Shown: positions 29,403 to 38,338 of the stretch, in pieces
Layout of the letters: each line of letters starts with the position of its first letter
Position numbering within the stretch: the first letter of the stretch is position 1
Source: CAYSSJ01 sp964433675
GTDB lineage: Bacteria; Cloacimonadota; Cloacimonadia; Cloacimonadales; TCS61
Direction of reading: 5' to 3'
Assembly: GCA_964433675.1 (NCBI GenBank)
Contig: CAYSSJ010000016.1
Span: 1 to 61,258, forward strand
Length of the DNA stretch: 61,258 nt
Made by a program: the position numbers and the translations under genes
Notes under the pieces: model-generated
The model's database searches: none
What the model saw: only the letters and a program-made list of their open reading frames with translations
What the model was told of the DNA's origin: nothing

Positions 29403-30250
29403 AGTTCACTCCTCTTTATTTGTTCTAAAAATCTAGTGGTGACATGGGCAAACTCTTTGGTAGCTGAGGATTCCGGATAGAAATGGACATAAGGTTTTCC
29501 ACTATCACAAGATTTTACTATATCTGGATCAATCGGTATAGAACCCAATAATTCAATTTTATACTGATCGGCAATTTTTTTCCCACCACCTTGAGCGAAG
29601 ATATTGAGCTCGGTATTGCAATTCGGACATCTGAAAGAGCTCATGTTTTCTATAAGACCGATTATTGGAATGTTGAGCTGAGTACAGAAAGTAATAGATT
29701 TACTCACATCTACCGAAGAGACTATTTGGGGAGTAGAAACAATCACAGCACCATTTGTATTATCCATCGCTCGGGTTATCGTTATCAGCTCATCTCCTGT
29801 TCCCGGAGGACAATCTGCTATGAGATAATCTAATTCTCCCCAATTAGTATCTCTCACAAATTGCTCTATCATTTTTCCTTTGAGAGGACCACGCCATATT
29901 ATCGCACTATCTGAACGTTCTAGCAATAAGCCTATAGACATAACTTTCATATTACCAATGCGGATAGGTTCAAGCCTCTTATCTTTGCTAGTGATCCTCT
30001 GCGAAACTATTCCCAACATGGTTGGGATACTTGGACCGTGAAGATCTATATCCAAAAGTCCGACTTTGAAACCTTTCAAGCTTAGAGCCAATGCTAAATT
30101 GACGGAGACCGTACTTTTTCCTACTCCACCTTTACCGGATAGAACTATTATCTTCTTTCCTATCTGATGGGGGCTTTCTTCAGCGAAATCTTTAATCTGA
30201 TTACTTTCATTTTTTGAATGTTTCATATTCTCTCTTTCAATTTTTGCCAT
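29399..30250 (-). CDS. Mrp/NBP35-family Fe-S carrier ATPase
   Basis: A 283-residue P-loop ATPase of the Mrp/ApbC family. It has the deviant Walker A GKGGVGKSTVSVNLA (about residues 38-52), the motif DIDLHGPSIP, DCPPGTGDE and the paired Cys FRCPNCN (about residue 205) used to hold a bridging Fe-S cluster. The start is either ATG 30250, with AAGGAG upstream, or ATG 30226, which overlaps the previous stop as ATGA; both are plausible. It probably transfers or inserts clusters for the neighbouring NifX-like and ferredoxin-type proteins. It lies in a run of overlapping minus-strand genes. Confidence 0.9.
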   Translation of the reverse strand: MAKIERENMKHSKNESNQIKDFAEESPHQIGKKIIVLSGKGGVGKSTVSVNLALALSLKGFKVGLLDIDLHGPSIPTMLGIVSQRITSKDKRLEPIRIGNMKVMSIGLLLERSDSAIIWRGPLKGKMIEQFVRDTNWGELDYLIADCPPGTGDELITITRAMDNTNGAVIVSTPQIVSSVDVSKSITFCTQLNIPIIGLIENMSSFRCPNCNTELNIFAQGGGKKIADQYKIELLGSIPIDPDIVKSCDSGKPYVHFYPESSATKEFAHVTTRFLEQIKRSEL

Positions 30251-31083
30251 ATATCGTTTATCTCCTTATATGCGATTCCTTTTTTATATTCCATGACACT
30301 TTTGCCAACAAGCTGAGCATTTGTAAATTCCATATCATAAGAAATATATCCCAGAAGTGAATCATGTTTGCACTTACTACTTATCTCGGCAGTTATTTTC
30401 CTGTTGATATCCCATTTGTTTACAATAACATAATATGGGGTCTCAAAATGCTTGCTCAGAGCGACAATCCTATCTAAATCATGCTGAGCTGATAAGGTGG
30501 GTTCTGTAACAATGATCACAGCGTCAGTGCCTGTTATGGATGCAATTACCGGACAACCGATTCCTGGAGGACCATCAGTTAATATCAGCTCAGCATTTTC
30601 TCTTTCTGCTATTTGTTTTGATTTTACCCGCACATAGGCAACCAATTTCCCCGAGTTCTCACCACCGACTGCCAGCTTGGCATGGACTAAAGTTCCGTAA
30701 TCTGTATCTGAGATATAAATCTCGCCACAAGTTCGTTTTGGAAAATCTATGGCTTTTACCGGACAAAAATGAACGCAAACTCCGCAACCTTCGCAATTCA
30801 TTGGATTAACTTCCCTGCGTCTTTCCAAGGCAACGATAGCATCAAAACGACATAATTCTTCACATTTTCCGCAGTTTATGCAGTCTTTTTCACTTATGAT
30901 AGCTTCATTGCCACTTTGGAAATTTTCTTTTTCTCTTTTCTGTGGATGCATCAGCAAAAATAGATCGGCAGCATCTACATCACAATCAGCAGTAACACTA
31001 CTCTCAGCAAGCATTGAAAAAGCCGCAGTTATGCTGGTCTTACCAGTTCCACCTTTGCCACTTATTATTGTCAGCTCTTTCAT
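30223..31083 (-). CDS. MinD-like ATPase with 2x[4Fe-4S] ferredoxin domain
   Basis: A 286-residue cytoplasmic protein. The P-loop GKGGTGKTSITAAF stands at the N-terminus. Two 4Fe-4S motifs (CINCGKCEELC and CEGCGVCVHFC, about residues 68-110) are inserted between ATPase strands, and DGPPGIGCP is the switch II region. This architecture matches the paired Orp3/Orp4-type ATPases of Desulfovibrio orp clusters and generic (4Fe-4S)-binding ATPases near NifX proteins. It overlaps both neighbours by 4 to 28 bp. The likely role is ATP-dependent handling of a metal cluster or positioning of the Orp complex. Confidence 0.88.
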   Translation of the reverse strand: MKELTIISGKGGTGKTSITAAFSMLAESSVTADCDVDAADLFLLMHPQKREKENFQSGNEAIISEKDCINCGKCEELCRFDAIVALERRREVNPMNCEGCGVCVHFCPVKAIDFPKRTCGEIYISDTDYGTLVHAKLAVGGENSGKLVAYVRVKSKQIAERENAELILTDGPPGIGCPVIASITGTDAVIIVTEPTLSAQHDLDRIVALSKHFETPYYVIVNKWDINRKITAEISSKCKHDSLLGYISYDMEFTNAQLVGKSVMEYKKGIAYKEINDIWQKLKERI

Positions 31084-31925
31084 TTTTTATCCGTTAAGTG
31101 AAGTTGAATATCCTTCCAAAGTTTTCGAAAAGATATCTCATACCCCGGTTTGACATCGAACAGGGTATCACCTATGGCATAAGCTTCGGCGATAAGGCGA
31201 TCATTATCAATCTTCAGATGGATCGGGATCCGGTTTGTTTCACAGTATTTATCCAAACTTGTGTCTCCGAGATCAGCACGATTGATCAGCACACCAAAGG
31301 GTAAATCGAGGTTAGTTACTGCCTCAGCTGCAAGTTTGAAATCGTTTACACCAAAAGGTGTAGGATCGGTTACCAGAAGTACATAATCTGCATCTTTAAC
31401 GGTTTCTATCATTGGACAGGCAGTACCGGGCGGGCTATCCAAGATATTGATTTTATCTTCTTTTCCAAACCGTTTGGCTGCTTTTATCGCAGGTATTGCC
31501 ACAGATTCACCTACATTCAGCTCCCCTTGCACAAAATCAATACCGTTCCCACTTCCCAATTTGATTTTACCGATTGTTTTGGGTATCTCGGAGATTGCAG
31601 CTTGAGGACAGACAAGATAGCAGCCACCGCAACTATGACATAGGTTTTCAAAGACCATAGTTTTTTCGGATATAGTTATGATGGCATTGAATTGACATAT
31701 TTGGTTACATTTCCCACAATTATCACATTTATCCATGTTAACTTCAGGAACTAATATTGTAATATCTTGCTCATTATTAAATTGCGGTTTGATGAATAAG
31801 GCAGCATTGGGTTCCTCTACATCGCAATCAATTAGTCTTACCGGTTTGGGAGCTGATAGAGCCAATGCTACCGATACAAGTGTCTTGCCTGTTCCACCTT
31901 TTCCGGAAGCTATTGCTATTTTCAT
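31080..31925 (-). CDS. MinD-like ATPase with 2x[4Fe-4S] ferredoxin domain (paralogue)
   Basis: A 281-residue paralogue of the next gene downstream. The P-loop is GKGGTGKTLVSVALAL, then DCDVEEPNAALFI. Two 4Fe-4S motifs are CDNCGKCNQIC and CHSCGGCYLVC (about residues 63-108), and the switch is DSPPGTACP. Two such ATPases side by side are characteristic of orp-type loci. The start at 31925 is 21 bp after the NifX-like gene upstream, and the stop overlaps the following start by 4 bp. Confidence 0.88.
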   Translation of the reverse strand: MKIAIASGKGGTGKTLVSVALALSAPKPVRLIDCDVEEPNAALFIKPQFNNEQDITILVPEVNMDKCDNCGKCNQICQFNAIITISEKTMVFENLCHSCGGCYLVCPQAAISEIPKTIGKIKLGSGNGIDFVQGELNVGESVAIPAIKAAKRFGKEDKINILDSPPGTACPMIETVKDADYVLLVTDPTPFGVNDFKLAAEAVTNLDLPFGVLINRADLGDTSLDKYCETNRIPIHLKIDNDRLIAEAYAIGDTLFDVKPGYEISFRKLWKDIQLHLTDKK

Positions 31926-31946
31926 AGATAATTATTCTTTCTTTTC

Positions 31947-32309
31947 TTAGAATTGGGAATGACTGTTTACACTAGCACTATGCATTTCATGCAATTTGCC
32001 TTCGCGCAGTTGATTTATGGCATTTTCCACCGTATCAGCAACAGATTTGTAAATTATTATATCGGATGCTTGTAGAATTTGCATCGCTTTGGGACCGCAA
32101 TTACCACTGATAATAACATCAACATTCATTTTGGCTAAATTTTGCGCTGTTTGTACTCCGGCTCCATGAGCAGCATTTAACTGGGAGTTATCGATTACTT
32201 CATAATTCTCTTTTTCTGTATTATAAATGATAAACTTATGAGCTCTTCCGAATCTATTATCCAAAGGTGAATCTAAGCGATCTCCTTTTGTTGATATTGC
32301 TATTTTCAT
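31947..32309 (-). CDS. NifB/NifX-family metal-cluster-binding protein
   Basis: A 120-residue protein of the NifX fold: MKIAISTKGDRLDSPLDNRFGRAHKF, then the NAAHGAGVQTAQNLAKMNVDVIISGNCGPKAMQIL block seen in archaeal and anaerobe NifX-like proteins. It could be the counterpart of an orange protein or of an accessory cluster carrier. The C-terminal tail is Ser/His-rich. It is located between the DUF5320 gene and the MinD-like pair, same strand. Confidence 0.88.
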   Translation of the reverse strand: MKIAISTKGDRLDSPLDNRFGRAHKFIIYNTEKENYEVIDNSQLNAAHGAGVQTAQNLAKMNVDVIISGNCGPKAMQILQASDIIIYKSVADTVENAINQLREGKLHEMHSASVNSHSQF

Positions 32310-32380
32310 ATTAAATCTCCTTTCCAGTATGATAATTGGGAGGGTATGTGATTGGACATCCCTCCCTAATCTAATTCAAC

Positions 32381-32710
32381 TTATTCCTTTTCAAGATCTT
32401 TCAGCCGATTGTTTAGTGCTTCGAGATTTTTCTTCAGACCTTCAGCTTCCTGTTTCAGCATCTCTTTTTCTTCGTCTTTTGATATATTGGGACGAAAGCT
32501 GTTCCAAAGTCCATATCCGACAGAACCCAAAACACCGGCAGCCTTCAGCCAGAACCTCCAACCAAGACCTCGACCGCCACCTCTTCCTCTACCAAATCCA
32601 CCATAACCGGGATTGGTAAAGCCGGGTCTGTCATAACCAGCACAAAATCCTGCACTTCTACCTGTCATCGGTCCCATTCCGTCGGGACCTGTTCTGTCTC
32701 CTCGTGGCAT
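32381..32710 (-). CDS. DUF5320 domain protein
   Basis: A 109-residue protein with the DUF5320 layout: the N-terminal MPRGDRTGPDGMGPMTGR, a glycine/arginine-rich stretch (GFGRGRGGGRG, about residues 38-48), one short hydrophobic span, and a C-terminal coiled coil (KEEEMLKQEAEGL-like heptads, about 75-109). Such proteins commonly sit beside NifX-like and MinD-like genes in anaerobes. The function is unknown. It lies 21 bp from the next upstream gene. Confidence 0.85.
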   Translation of the reverse strand: MPRGDRTGPDGMGPMTGRSAGFCAGYDRPGFTNPGYGGFGRGRGGGRGLGWRFWLKAAGVLGSVGYGLWNSFRPNISKDEEKEMLKQEAEGLKKNLEALNNRLKDLEKE

Positions 32711-32731
32711 AATTTACCTCCTTCTATTCTT

Positions 32732-33118
32732 TTATTCTCTCATAATATGCCGATCACGTTTTCGTCCGTGACCATGTCTGTGTTTATGACATCCGGGCAT
32801 GGTATATGTTTTCCTCCAAAGCTCTCCCTTCTGCCATAACAATATGATCTCATCTATATCTCCTGCTACATAAGCATACACTGTAATATCCTGAGTAGTA
32901 AGATAATACTGCGCCTGTTTGGATATCGCGCCGCATACCAAATCCGATATGCCATTATCAATCAAAAAAGATGCTTTTTCTATAAAGGAGCAGGTGGGCA
33001 GCATGACAGTTTCTTTCGATATAATACCATTTTCGGCAGTATAGACTATTTCAAATCTACCAGCCACATCAAATACCGGGGCGATTCTCCCATTCCATAC
33101 CGTAAATACTGCCTTCAT
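32732..33118 (-). CDS. NifX-family protein with His-rich tail, first gene of the operon
   Basis: A 128-residue NifX-fold protein (MKAVFTVWNGRIAPVFDVAGRFEIV, then ISDLVCGAISKQAQYYL). The last about 20 residues are very rich in His and Arg (GCHKHRHGHGRKRDRH), a probable metal-binding tail. AAGGAG lies 7 bp before the ATG. It is the first gene downstream of the sigma-54 promoter at 33145-33160 and leads the seven-gene minus-strand operon. Confidence 0.87.
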   Translation of the reverse strand: MKAVFTVWNGRIAPVFDVAGRFEIVYTAENGIISKETVMLPTCSFIEKASFLIDNGISDLVCGAISKQAQYYLTTQDITVYAYVAGDIDEIILLWQKGELWRKTYTMPGCHKHRHGHGRKRDRHIMRE

Positions 33119-33144
33119 TTTCTACTCCTTTCGTTATCATATAT

Positions 33145-33160
33145 TGCAATTAGTGTGCCA
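33145..33160 (-). promoter_or_regulatory. consensus sigma-54 promoter of the orp-like operon
   Basis: Read on the minus strand the sequence is TGGCAC-N5-TTGCA, a full match to the -24/-12 consensus. The predicted start is about 16 bp before ATG 33118. A 13-bp palindrome (TATTCTGAGAATA, 33169-33181) and a looser inverted repeat (GAGATTTA near 33207 with AAAATCTC near 33234) lie upstream and could be activator sites. The sigma-54 activator gene is the next gene upstream. Confidence 0.9.
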
Positions 33161-33309
33161 AAAAAATATATTCTGAGAATACTATCTATAAATACATTAA
33201 ATTATGAGATTTAGCCTATATGTTCGTTGAGTAAAATCTCTGCAGATACTTAGCTATAAAGATGCATTATTGCGACTGAAAGAATTAGTAGAGTGGTACT
33301 AATGCAATG

Positions 33310-34689
33310 CTATTTTGTTGGGTTTGAACGTCCGTCGACATCGGGCAAGTCGAGATTATGAGTTTTCAATTTTCTAAATAAAGTTGCTTTGTTGATTCCC
33401 AGTTTTTCAGCAGCAGCTTTTCGGTTATAATTCGAGTTTTTGAGAGCAGCGATGATAGCTTGTCTTTCGGCTAGCAATTTAGTAGATTTCAGGTCTGCGC
33501 ACTCGAAATTGGCTGGCAGTTTTGCTTGAAACTTCGTGGGGAGATGCTTTGGTTGTATAATGTCCTGCTGGCACAAAACATAGGCATGTTCGACAGCATT
33601 CTCCAGTTCTCTTACATTGCCGGGCCAATCATGTGCCATTAGCAATGAATATACTTCCGGAGAAAAACCTTTGATATTTTTATTTTGGAGATGATTAAAT
33701 TTTTCAATAAAATGATCGAGTAAAAGGGGTATATCTTCTTTTCTATCTCTAAGTGGAGGAATTTCTAAAGTAAAGATATTGATCCGATAGAAAAGGTCCA
33801 ATCTAAATTGATCCTGCTCGACAAGTTCAGAAAGATTCTTATTTGTAGCTACTATAATGCGGGCACGATTCTTCTCAGATCTAACAGATCCTAAAGGTTC
33901 ATAAATTTGATCTTGTAATACTCTCAACAGTTTAACTTGCAAAGCTGGGCTGATATCTGCAATTTCATCTAAGAATAGGGTGCCATCTTCCGCAATGGCG
34001 AATCTGCCGGGTTTATCGCGATCAGCTCCTGTAAATGCACCTTTTTTGTAACCAAATAGTTCTGATTCTAGCAAAGAATCCGGTAATGCAGCACAGTTTA
34101 CCGCTACGAAAGGCTTAGCAGAGCGTTCACTCATGCCATGAACGGCTCGGGCTAATAGTTCTTTACCGGTTCCTGACTCACCTTGAATCAGAATGGTAGA
34201 AGAGCTGGATGCCAATGCCGGCAGTAGATCAAAAATCGGTTTCATGAACTTACTATGACTGATAATATCACCAATTTTATATTTTCCTTTTAGTTCACGT
34301 CTTAGATAATCGAGTTCGGTAAGATCGCGGAAGGTTTCGGCACCACCGATGATCTCACCTTTGCTATTTCTCAATAGAGCCGTAGAAATACTTATCGGTT
34401 TACGATTACCTTCAGCATCGAGAAAAAAGCAAGATTTATTGATAATTGGTTTGCCGGAGTTCATGGTTTTTCTGAGAGCACATTCTTTTTCACACATACT
34501 CGATCTAAAAACTTCAGAACAGTATTTACCCACAGCTTTTTGACGAGATATGCCGGTGATCTTTTCTGCTGCACGATTGAAAAAAGTAACTCTCCAATTT
34601 AGATCTACAGTAAATACCCCGTCTGAGATGCTTTCTAATATCGATTCGGTACTGGCTTCAAGCTGATACTCTTTAGTAGAATCTCTCAT
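33310..34689 (-). CDS. PAS-domain sigma-54 enhancer-binding protein
   Basis: A 459-residue activator. It has a PAS domain (about 12-125; GVFTVDLNWRVTFFNRAAEKITG) with a PAC-like Cys-containing loop (CSEVFRSSMCEKEC). The AAA+ domain (about 140-375) has GESGTGKE, the sigma-54 loop GAFTGADRD and GTLFLDEIAD. A Fis-type helix-turn-helix ends the protein (NRKAAAEKLGINKATLFRKLK). It lacks a receiver domain, so it senses its signal directly, perhaps redox or metal through the PAS Cys residues (inference). Its position directly upstream of the orp-like operon mirrors DVU2106, the activator of the Desulfovibrio orp operons. Confidence 0.92.
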   Translation of the reverse strand: MRDSTKEYQLEASTESILESISDGVFTVDLNWRVTFFNRAAEKITGISRQKAVGKYCSEVFRSSMCEKECALRKTMNSGKPIINKSCFFLDAEGNRKPISISTALLRNSKGEIIGGAETFRDLTELDYLRRELKGKYKIGDIISHSKFMKPIFDLLPALASSSSTILIQGESGTGKELLARAVHGMSERSAKPFVAVNCAALPDSLLESELFGYKKGAFTGADRDKPGRFAIAEDGTLFLDEIADISPALQVKLLRVLQDQIYEPLGSVRSEKNRARIIVATNKNLSELVEQDQFRLDLFYRINIFTLEIPPLRDRKEDIPLLLDHFIEKFNHLQNKNIKGFSPEVYSLLMAHDWPGNVRELENAVEHAYVLCQQDIIQPKHLPTKFQAKLPANFECADLKSTKLLAERQAIIAALKNSNYNRKAAAEKLGINKATLFRKLKTHNLDLPDVDGRSNPTK

Positions 34690-34872
34690 CCGATTTCCCC
34701 TTTTTACATATCTATCTATGAATTTTAAGATAATTTCAGTTTGTTATTGTGTCAAGCAAATAGGTCGGATGTTGAGATATATTTCAAAGAAGGTTCAAAA
34801 TCACTGACAAATTTCATTGACAACAGTTCCCAAACTTATAGATATGAATATAAAAGAAAATAGGGGATAAAA

Positions 34873-35985
34873 ATGAGATATTTCATTATAATTATATGCC
34901 TATTGGCAAGTATGCAGCTTATTGCCAGAATAGATGTATTATCAGATACAGAAAACAGAGATCCGATCATTTTGTTGTCTGAAGATTTTGCCGGTATTTG
35001 GCCTCCTCAAGGGTGGGATGTTACAACCACCGGTGTGAATATCAATTGGGAACAAAGCAATACCAATCATGCCGGCGGGGAAGAGCCGGAAGCTATGTTT
35101 TTCTTCTCACCGGCAACTGTCGCTACACAAAGACTGATCACTCCTCCACTCGACACGACCGAATACCTCGAGATCAGTATAGAATTCAGACAGCTCAACA
35201 ATGATCTGCTCGGCGATTATACTTTGGCATTGCAGACATCTACGGATGGTGAAAATTGGACTACGATTCAGTCTTTTGCGGCAACCGATTTCGGTCCACA
35301 ACAAGATAATATTATCACTCAGACAAATGTCGGTGCTGAAACGCTATACATAGCTTGGATGTTTGACGGAGATTCTTATAATCTCAATCATTGGTGCATT
35401 GATGATGTGGTGATATCTGCAACCGAGATGATACCCCCACTACCAATAAATCTACACGTGGATACTAATTCCGGTCTTTTTACCTGGGATGAACCCGAGC
35501 ATAGCGGCATGGAGTTGCTGCATTATGCAGTCTATTTGGATGACGATTTTGTAGAGACTTCTCAAGGGACAGGCTACATTTTGGAGAATTTGGTAAATGG
35601 CGAAAGCTACACAGCCGGAGTCTCGGCAGTATATGACATCGGCGAATCTGAGATAGCAGAGCTTGAATTTACCTATGAAGGTGTAAGTGCGGATGATCCG
35701 CTAGTTTCAGCCACCAAACTCATAGGCAACTACCCTAACCCCTTCAATCCGGAGACCAATATTTCCTTTTCTCTTGCTGCAGGGAGTAGAGTGAAAATCG
35801 AGATTTTCAATATACACGGACAAAAGGTTCAAACTTTAGTTAATTCAGAATATCCAGCCGGGCATCATAACGTTGTCTGGGATGGCAGAGATAATAAAGG
35901 TCAGCAAGTAGGCAGCGGTGTGTTTTTCTATCAGATGAAGACAGAAGAGTATGTTGAAGTTAAGCGAATGGTGCTGCTGAAATAG
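34873..35985 (+). CDS. secreted protein with anchor-J domain and T9SS-type sorting domain
   Basis: A 370-residue secreted protein. A signal peptide (about 1-19) is followed by a choice-of-anchor-J domain (about 35-190; EDFAGIWPPQGWDV...HWCIDDVVIS). A short FN3-like domain follows (about 195-275). The tail is a T9SS type A domain (NYPNPFNPETNISFSLA...GVFFYQMKTEEYVEVKRMVLLK). TTGACA at 34817-34822 may be a -35 element, with no clear -10. The last about 350 bp are nearly identical to the end of the gene at 39099-41447. The function is unknown; it is probably a surface or matrix protein. Confidence 0.87.
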   Translation: MRYFIIIICLLASMQLIARIDVLSDTENRDPIILLSEDFAGIWPPQGWDVTTTGVNINWEQSNTNHAGGEEPEAMFFFSPATVATQRLITPPLDTTEYLEISIEFRQLNNDLLGDYTLALQTSTDGENWTTIQSFAATDFGPQQDNIITQTNVGAETLYIAWMFDGDSYNLNHWCIDDVVISATEMIPPLPINLHVDTNSGLFTWDEPEHSGMELLHYAVYLDDDFVETSQGTGYILENLVNGESYTAGVSAVYDIGESEIAELEFTYEGVSADDPLVSATKLIGNYPNPFNPETNISFSLAAGSRVKIEIFNIHGQKVQTLVNSEYPAGHHNVVWDGRDNKGQQVGSGVFFYQMKTEEYVEVKRMVLLK

Positions 35986-35996
35986 CTCTATACACT

Positions 35997-36023
35997 AGCA
36001 GGGTGGTATAAAACCGCCCTGCT
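35997..36023 (+). terminator. hairpin terminator between convergent genes
   Basis: AGCAGGG, a bulge and GGT pair with ACC, a bulge and CCCTGCT around a short A-rich loop, 12 bp after the stop. The T-tract is weak (TTGTTAAT), so termination may be partial. Confidence 0.7.
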
Positions 36024-36058
36024 TGTTAATATAAAACATTCAAATTTATTCACGAATT

Positions 36059-38326
36059 TTAAAACTCATATTCGATTCCAAATACAGGGAGTATTCTCCA
36101 TTGATAGATCACATCCACTTTTTGTTCTACAGAATTCCAATAATATTCTGCAATGTTTTTGCGATCATATAAATTCCAGACACTTATGAAAAAAGTGAGA
36201 CTAGATCTGTCGAAGAATATTCGCCGATCGTATCTGATATTGAGGGAATGATAATCGGGGAATCTCTTTTCATTAATTCTTTCGGTATCATAAATAAGGC
36301 GATTGAATTTAGTTGATAACTCCAAGTCATAGGGTGTATATGGCACGCCTCCAGCATAGATCCATCTTATACTAAAATCTTGGTAATGATCTGGTTTAAA
36401 ACCACCTTCTATACTCATAGCAAATCTGTTATCATAACCTCTATCCCGCCATCTACCATCCAACCCTTTATATTGCGATTTAAAATAAGTTGCACTGATT
36501 AAACCGTACAAACGATGCATCAATTTCTTTTGAGCAATAATTTCTATTCCTCTGCTAAGTGCCTTTCCTTCATCAACTAAGTCATCATAGAATTGAAACA
36601 TGTCGTCGTCTATTACAAATATCGCCGGTTGGGAGTTATCCATCGGGAAATGGTAATATCTTTTTTTATATAATTCTAGAGTTAATTTAGTATCTTGTCC
36701 CAACAATCTATCTATACCAATGATATAGTGTATAGCTTTAGGGTCACGAAGTTTCTTATTAGATTCCGATTGTGATAATAATAATTGTAGATTTTGATGG
36801 TACAAACCTGTAGAACTACGAATTTTGGTTTTTTTGTCCCAATCATAAGTCAAAGATAATCTGGGAGAGAATGTTGTGTTTTTATTATAATCAAAATAAT
36901 CTGTTCTGATTCCAAGATTAAAGGTTAATTGCGGTAAAACTTTCAGATTTTGGTTGAGAAATATCCCCCCTTTGTATGATATCAAAGTATCGGATAAGGT
37001 AAACTCAGGTATAATATCACCACTTATATTCGTCGTTTCTCCATAAAAATTATCGTAACTATATCTCAGCAACTCACTATCAAATCCATATTCTATATAG
37101 TAGTTATTCGTTATTTGCGTTTGTGTCACATTTCTCAACATCCACTTCTGTTCAAATGAGCGATTACGGATACTATAGTTTTGAGTCGATGTTTCATGCC
37201 AATCTTCATCGAAAAGCATGCCGGTATAAGATAGTACTGTATTAGAGAATGTTTTACTGCTGATTACCGATCGCCAGTTTAGACCGATAGTTCCCTGATA
37301 CAAATCTTGGTTACCATAATGGGTCATTTGATTATCTAATGCTGTCTCTCTATCGGGGGTGTTATGATCATCAGCCCATATACCCAAAAAAATCAACTTA
37401 TTTTTTGGATTGATTTCATAAGTGAATTTTGTCTGCATGTTCCCATATCTTGGTGTTACTGAAGTTCCCACATCAAACCAATCTACCACAAAATCGAGAT
37501 AGCTTCTGCGCAAAGAGAATAAGAAAGTGCTTCTATCTTTTATTATAGGACCTTCGATCACACCACCGAAACCTATAAAACTAAGCTCGAGTTGACTTTC
37601 AAATCTTCTCCTATTACCCTCTCGAAAGGAGATATCCATCACAGATGATAGTTTGTCCCCATATTTTACACAAAACCCACCGGCATAAAAGGAAACATCT
37701 TTGATCAAATCGACATTTAAAGCACCGATAGGACCACCAGAACTACCCTGATGTGGGAAATGGTTGATATTTGGAACTTCGATGCCATCTATATAAAATG
37801 TATTTTCAAAAGGATTGCCTCCTCTAACGATCAGATTATTGCTTTCATCGTTTACTTTGGCTATACTCGGCAAAGACATCAAAATTCTGCTTATGTCACC
37901 ACCAGATCCTGGTGCTCTACGAACTTCTTCGCCAGAATAGGTGATAGGATTACTTCCACTATCTTCATCAATAAATAAAACTTCATCTCTTACAGAAATA
38001 CCCTCCAAATCTAGCACCTTCCTTTTGAGTTCTACATTATGGAAAGTAATCTTGTTGGGGCGTATGACTATATCGGTTTTGATCGTAGATTGATATCCTA
38101 TTCGCTTGATTGTTATATGATAGATTCCAGGGATGATGTCTTTTAGAAAAAATGCTCCATTTTCATCTGTGTAGGTAGCTCTTTCTAAATCCGGGATAAG
38201 TACGGTTGCATTTTCAATTTCTTTTTTTGTTTCTGCTTCATATACTCTCCCGGCTAATGAACCGTTTGTTTGTCCATTTAATTGGATGAAACCTGCCAAC
38301 AATAAAAAAAAGATAGTTTTTCTCAT
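36059..38326 (-). CDS. TonB-dependent outer-membrane receptor
   Basis: A 755-residue outer-membrane receptor. It has a signal peptide (about 1-18), a carboxypeptidase-regulatory-like domain (about 22-110; GSLAGRVYEAETKKEIENATVLIP), a plug domain (about 125-235; RAPGSGGDISRILMSLPSIAKVNDESNNLIVRGG), and a beta-barrel of alternating strands to the C-terminal aromatic residue (FGIEYEF). The substrate is unknown; no SusD partner is adjacent, which argues against a glycan utilisation locus. It starts 12 bp after the TetR stop, so the two form an operon. Confidence 0.92.
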   Translation of the reverse strand: MRKTIFFLLLAGFIQLNGQTNGSLAGRVYEAETKKEIENATVLIPDLERATYTDENGAFFLKDIIPGIYHITIKRIGYQSTIKTDIVIRPNKITFHNVELKRKVLDLEGISVRDEVLFIDEDSGSNPITYSGEEVRRAPGSGGDISRILMSLPSIAKVNDESNNLIVRGGNPFENTFYIDGIEVPNINHFPHQGSSGGPIGALNVDLIKDVSFYAGGFCVKYGDKLSSVMDISFREGNRRRFESQLELSFIGFGGVIEGPIIKDRSTFLFSLRRSYLDFVVDWFDVGTSVTPRYGNMQTKFTYEINPKNKLIFLGIWADDHNTPDRETALDNQMTHYGNQDLYQGTIGLNWRSVISSKTFSNTVLSYTGMLFDEDWHETSTQNYSIRNRSFEQKWMLRNVTQTQITNNYYIEYGFDSELLRYSYDNFYGETTNISGDIIPEFTLSDTLISYKGGIFLNQNLKVLPQLTFNLGIRTDYFDYNKNTTFSPRLSLTYDWDKKTKIRSSTGLYHQNLQLLLSQSESNKKLRDPKAIHYIIGIDRLLGQDTKLTLELYKKRYYHFPMDNSQPAIFVIDDDMFQFYDDLVDEGKALSRGIEIIAQKKLMHRLYGLISATYFKSQYKGLDGRWRDRGYDNRFAMSIEGGFKPDHYQDFSIRWIYAGGVPYTPYDLELSTKFNRLIYDTERINEKRFPDYHSLNIRYDRRIFFDRSSLTFFISVWNLYDRKNIAEYYWNSVEQKVDVIYQWRILPVFGIEYEF

Positions 38327-38338
38327 TTTTACCTCACT

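Noticed and set aside
29064..33118. Nitrogen fixation (nif) genes
   Set aside because: NifX-fold proteins alone do not indicate nitrogenase. No nifHDK or nifB radical-SAM gene is present, and the context fits an orp-like cluster.
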